Under the pieces are notes generated by a model. That model ran no database searches. It saw only the letters and a program-made list of their open reading frames with translations, and was not told the DNA's origin. From Helichrysum umbraculigerum (Eukaryota > Streptophyta > Magnoliopsida > Asterales > Asteraceae), in NCBI GenBank assembly GCA_949592205.1, contig CATIUR010000001.1, positions 239,028,750 through 239,092,749 of the forward strand: a stretch of DNA of 64,000 bases, given 5' to 3'. The position numbers and the translations under genes are program-made. Positions 63,997 to 64,000 of this stretch are shown here, one piece after another; position 1 is the first letter of the stretch; the number at the start of each line of letters is the position of its first letter.

Positions 63997-64000
63997 TCAA

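Noticed and set aside
1..64000. tRNA, rRNA or other structured RNA genes
   Set aside because: I looked for tRNA-like boxes and rRNA motifs and saw none; only PBS complements to initiator tRNA-Met.

Overview
This is AT-rich nuclear DNA of a flowering plant, dominated by nested transposable elements around one apparently intact host gene. Signs of a plant genome are GT-AG introns, an LRR receptor kinase of the TMK type, Ty3/gypsy elements primed by initiator tRNA-Met, CACTA/hAT/Mutator/Stowaway MITEs, Helitron ends and TTTAGGG-like repeats. The Ty3 family with 3.4-3.6 kb LTRs and the antisense gypsy-type ORF resemble elements I associate with Asteraceae. That family assignment is inference only.

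Layout. 1-656: a plus-strand Ty3 reverse-transcriptase remnant joined tail-to-tail to element 1. 657-8310: element 1 (minus strand), with a truncated pol, gag, a pre-gag ORF, a PBS and a 5' LTR. Its LTR interrupts the integrase of element 2. 8311-18430: element 2 (minus strand), with broken pol, gag, two pre-gag ORFs, a PBS and a 5' LTR. Element 2 in turn sits in an antisense ORF of the putative-gypsy-transposon family (18431-19917), beside a possible LTR at about 20.1-20.8 kb. 20.8-24.0 kb: AT-rich spacer with stacked tandem duplications.

24.0-35.3 kb is a Russian-doll locus: Mutator-like element > CACTA element (TSD TCT) > solo LTR (TSD CATAT) > solo LTR (TSD GTAAA). A 124-bp minisatellite, a CACTA MITE (TSD ACT) and a Mutator MITE (9-bp TSD) also lie inside it. 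35.3-37.9 kb: a Helitron end, a hAT-like element and a Stowaway MITE. 38038-41839: a two-exon TMK-type LRR receptor kinase of 1069 residues whose ectodomain carries three copies of a 97-residue LRR module. 42.0-43.65 kb: a CACTA element keeping the acidic tail exon of its transposase. 44.3-47.8 kb: hAT, Mutator MITE, hAT MITE and Helitron pieces. 47.9-55.3 kb: minus-strand exon fragments (sigma-70-like, RPA/DUF223-like and unrecognised) downstream of a Helitron 3' end. 55.3-64 kb: more MITEs, a telomere-like tract, a 45-codon DUF674-like remnant and recent direct and inverted duplications.

The most unusual signal is in the LTRs. All four related LTRs carry, 0.4-1.3 kb from their PBS-side end, a cluster of short hairpins. 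In several of these the stems change on both sides while the loops stay constant. Each LTR also has its own second array of GC-rich or W-box-like short repeats. These elements share a non-coding architecture that rapidly changes sequence but keeps its structure.
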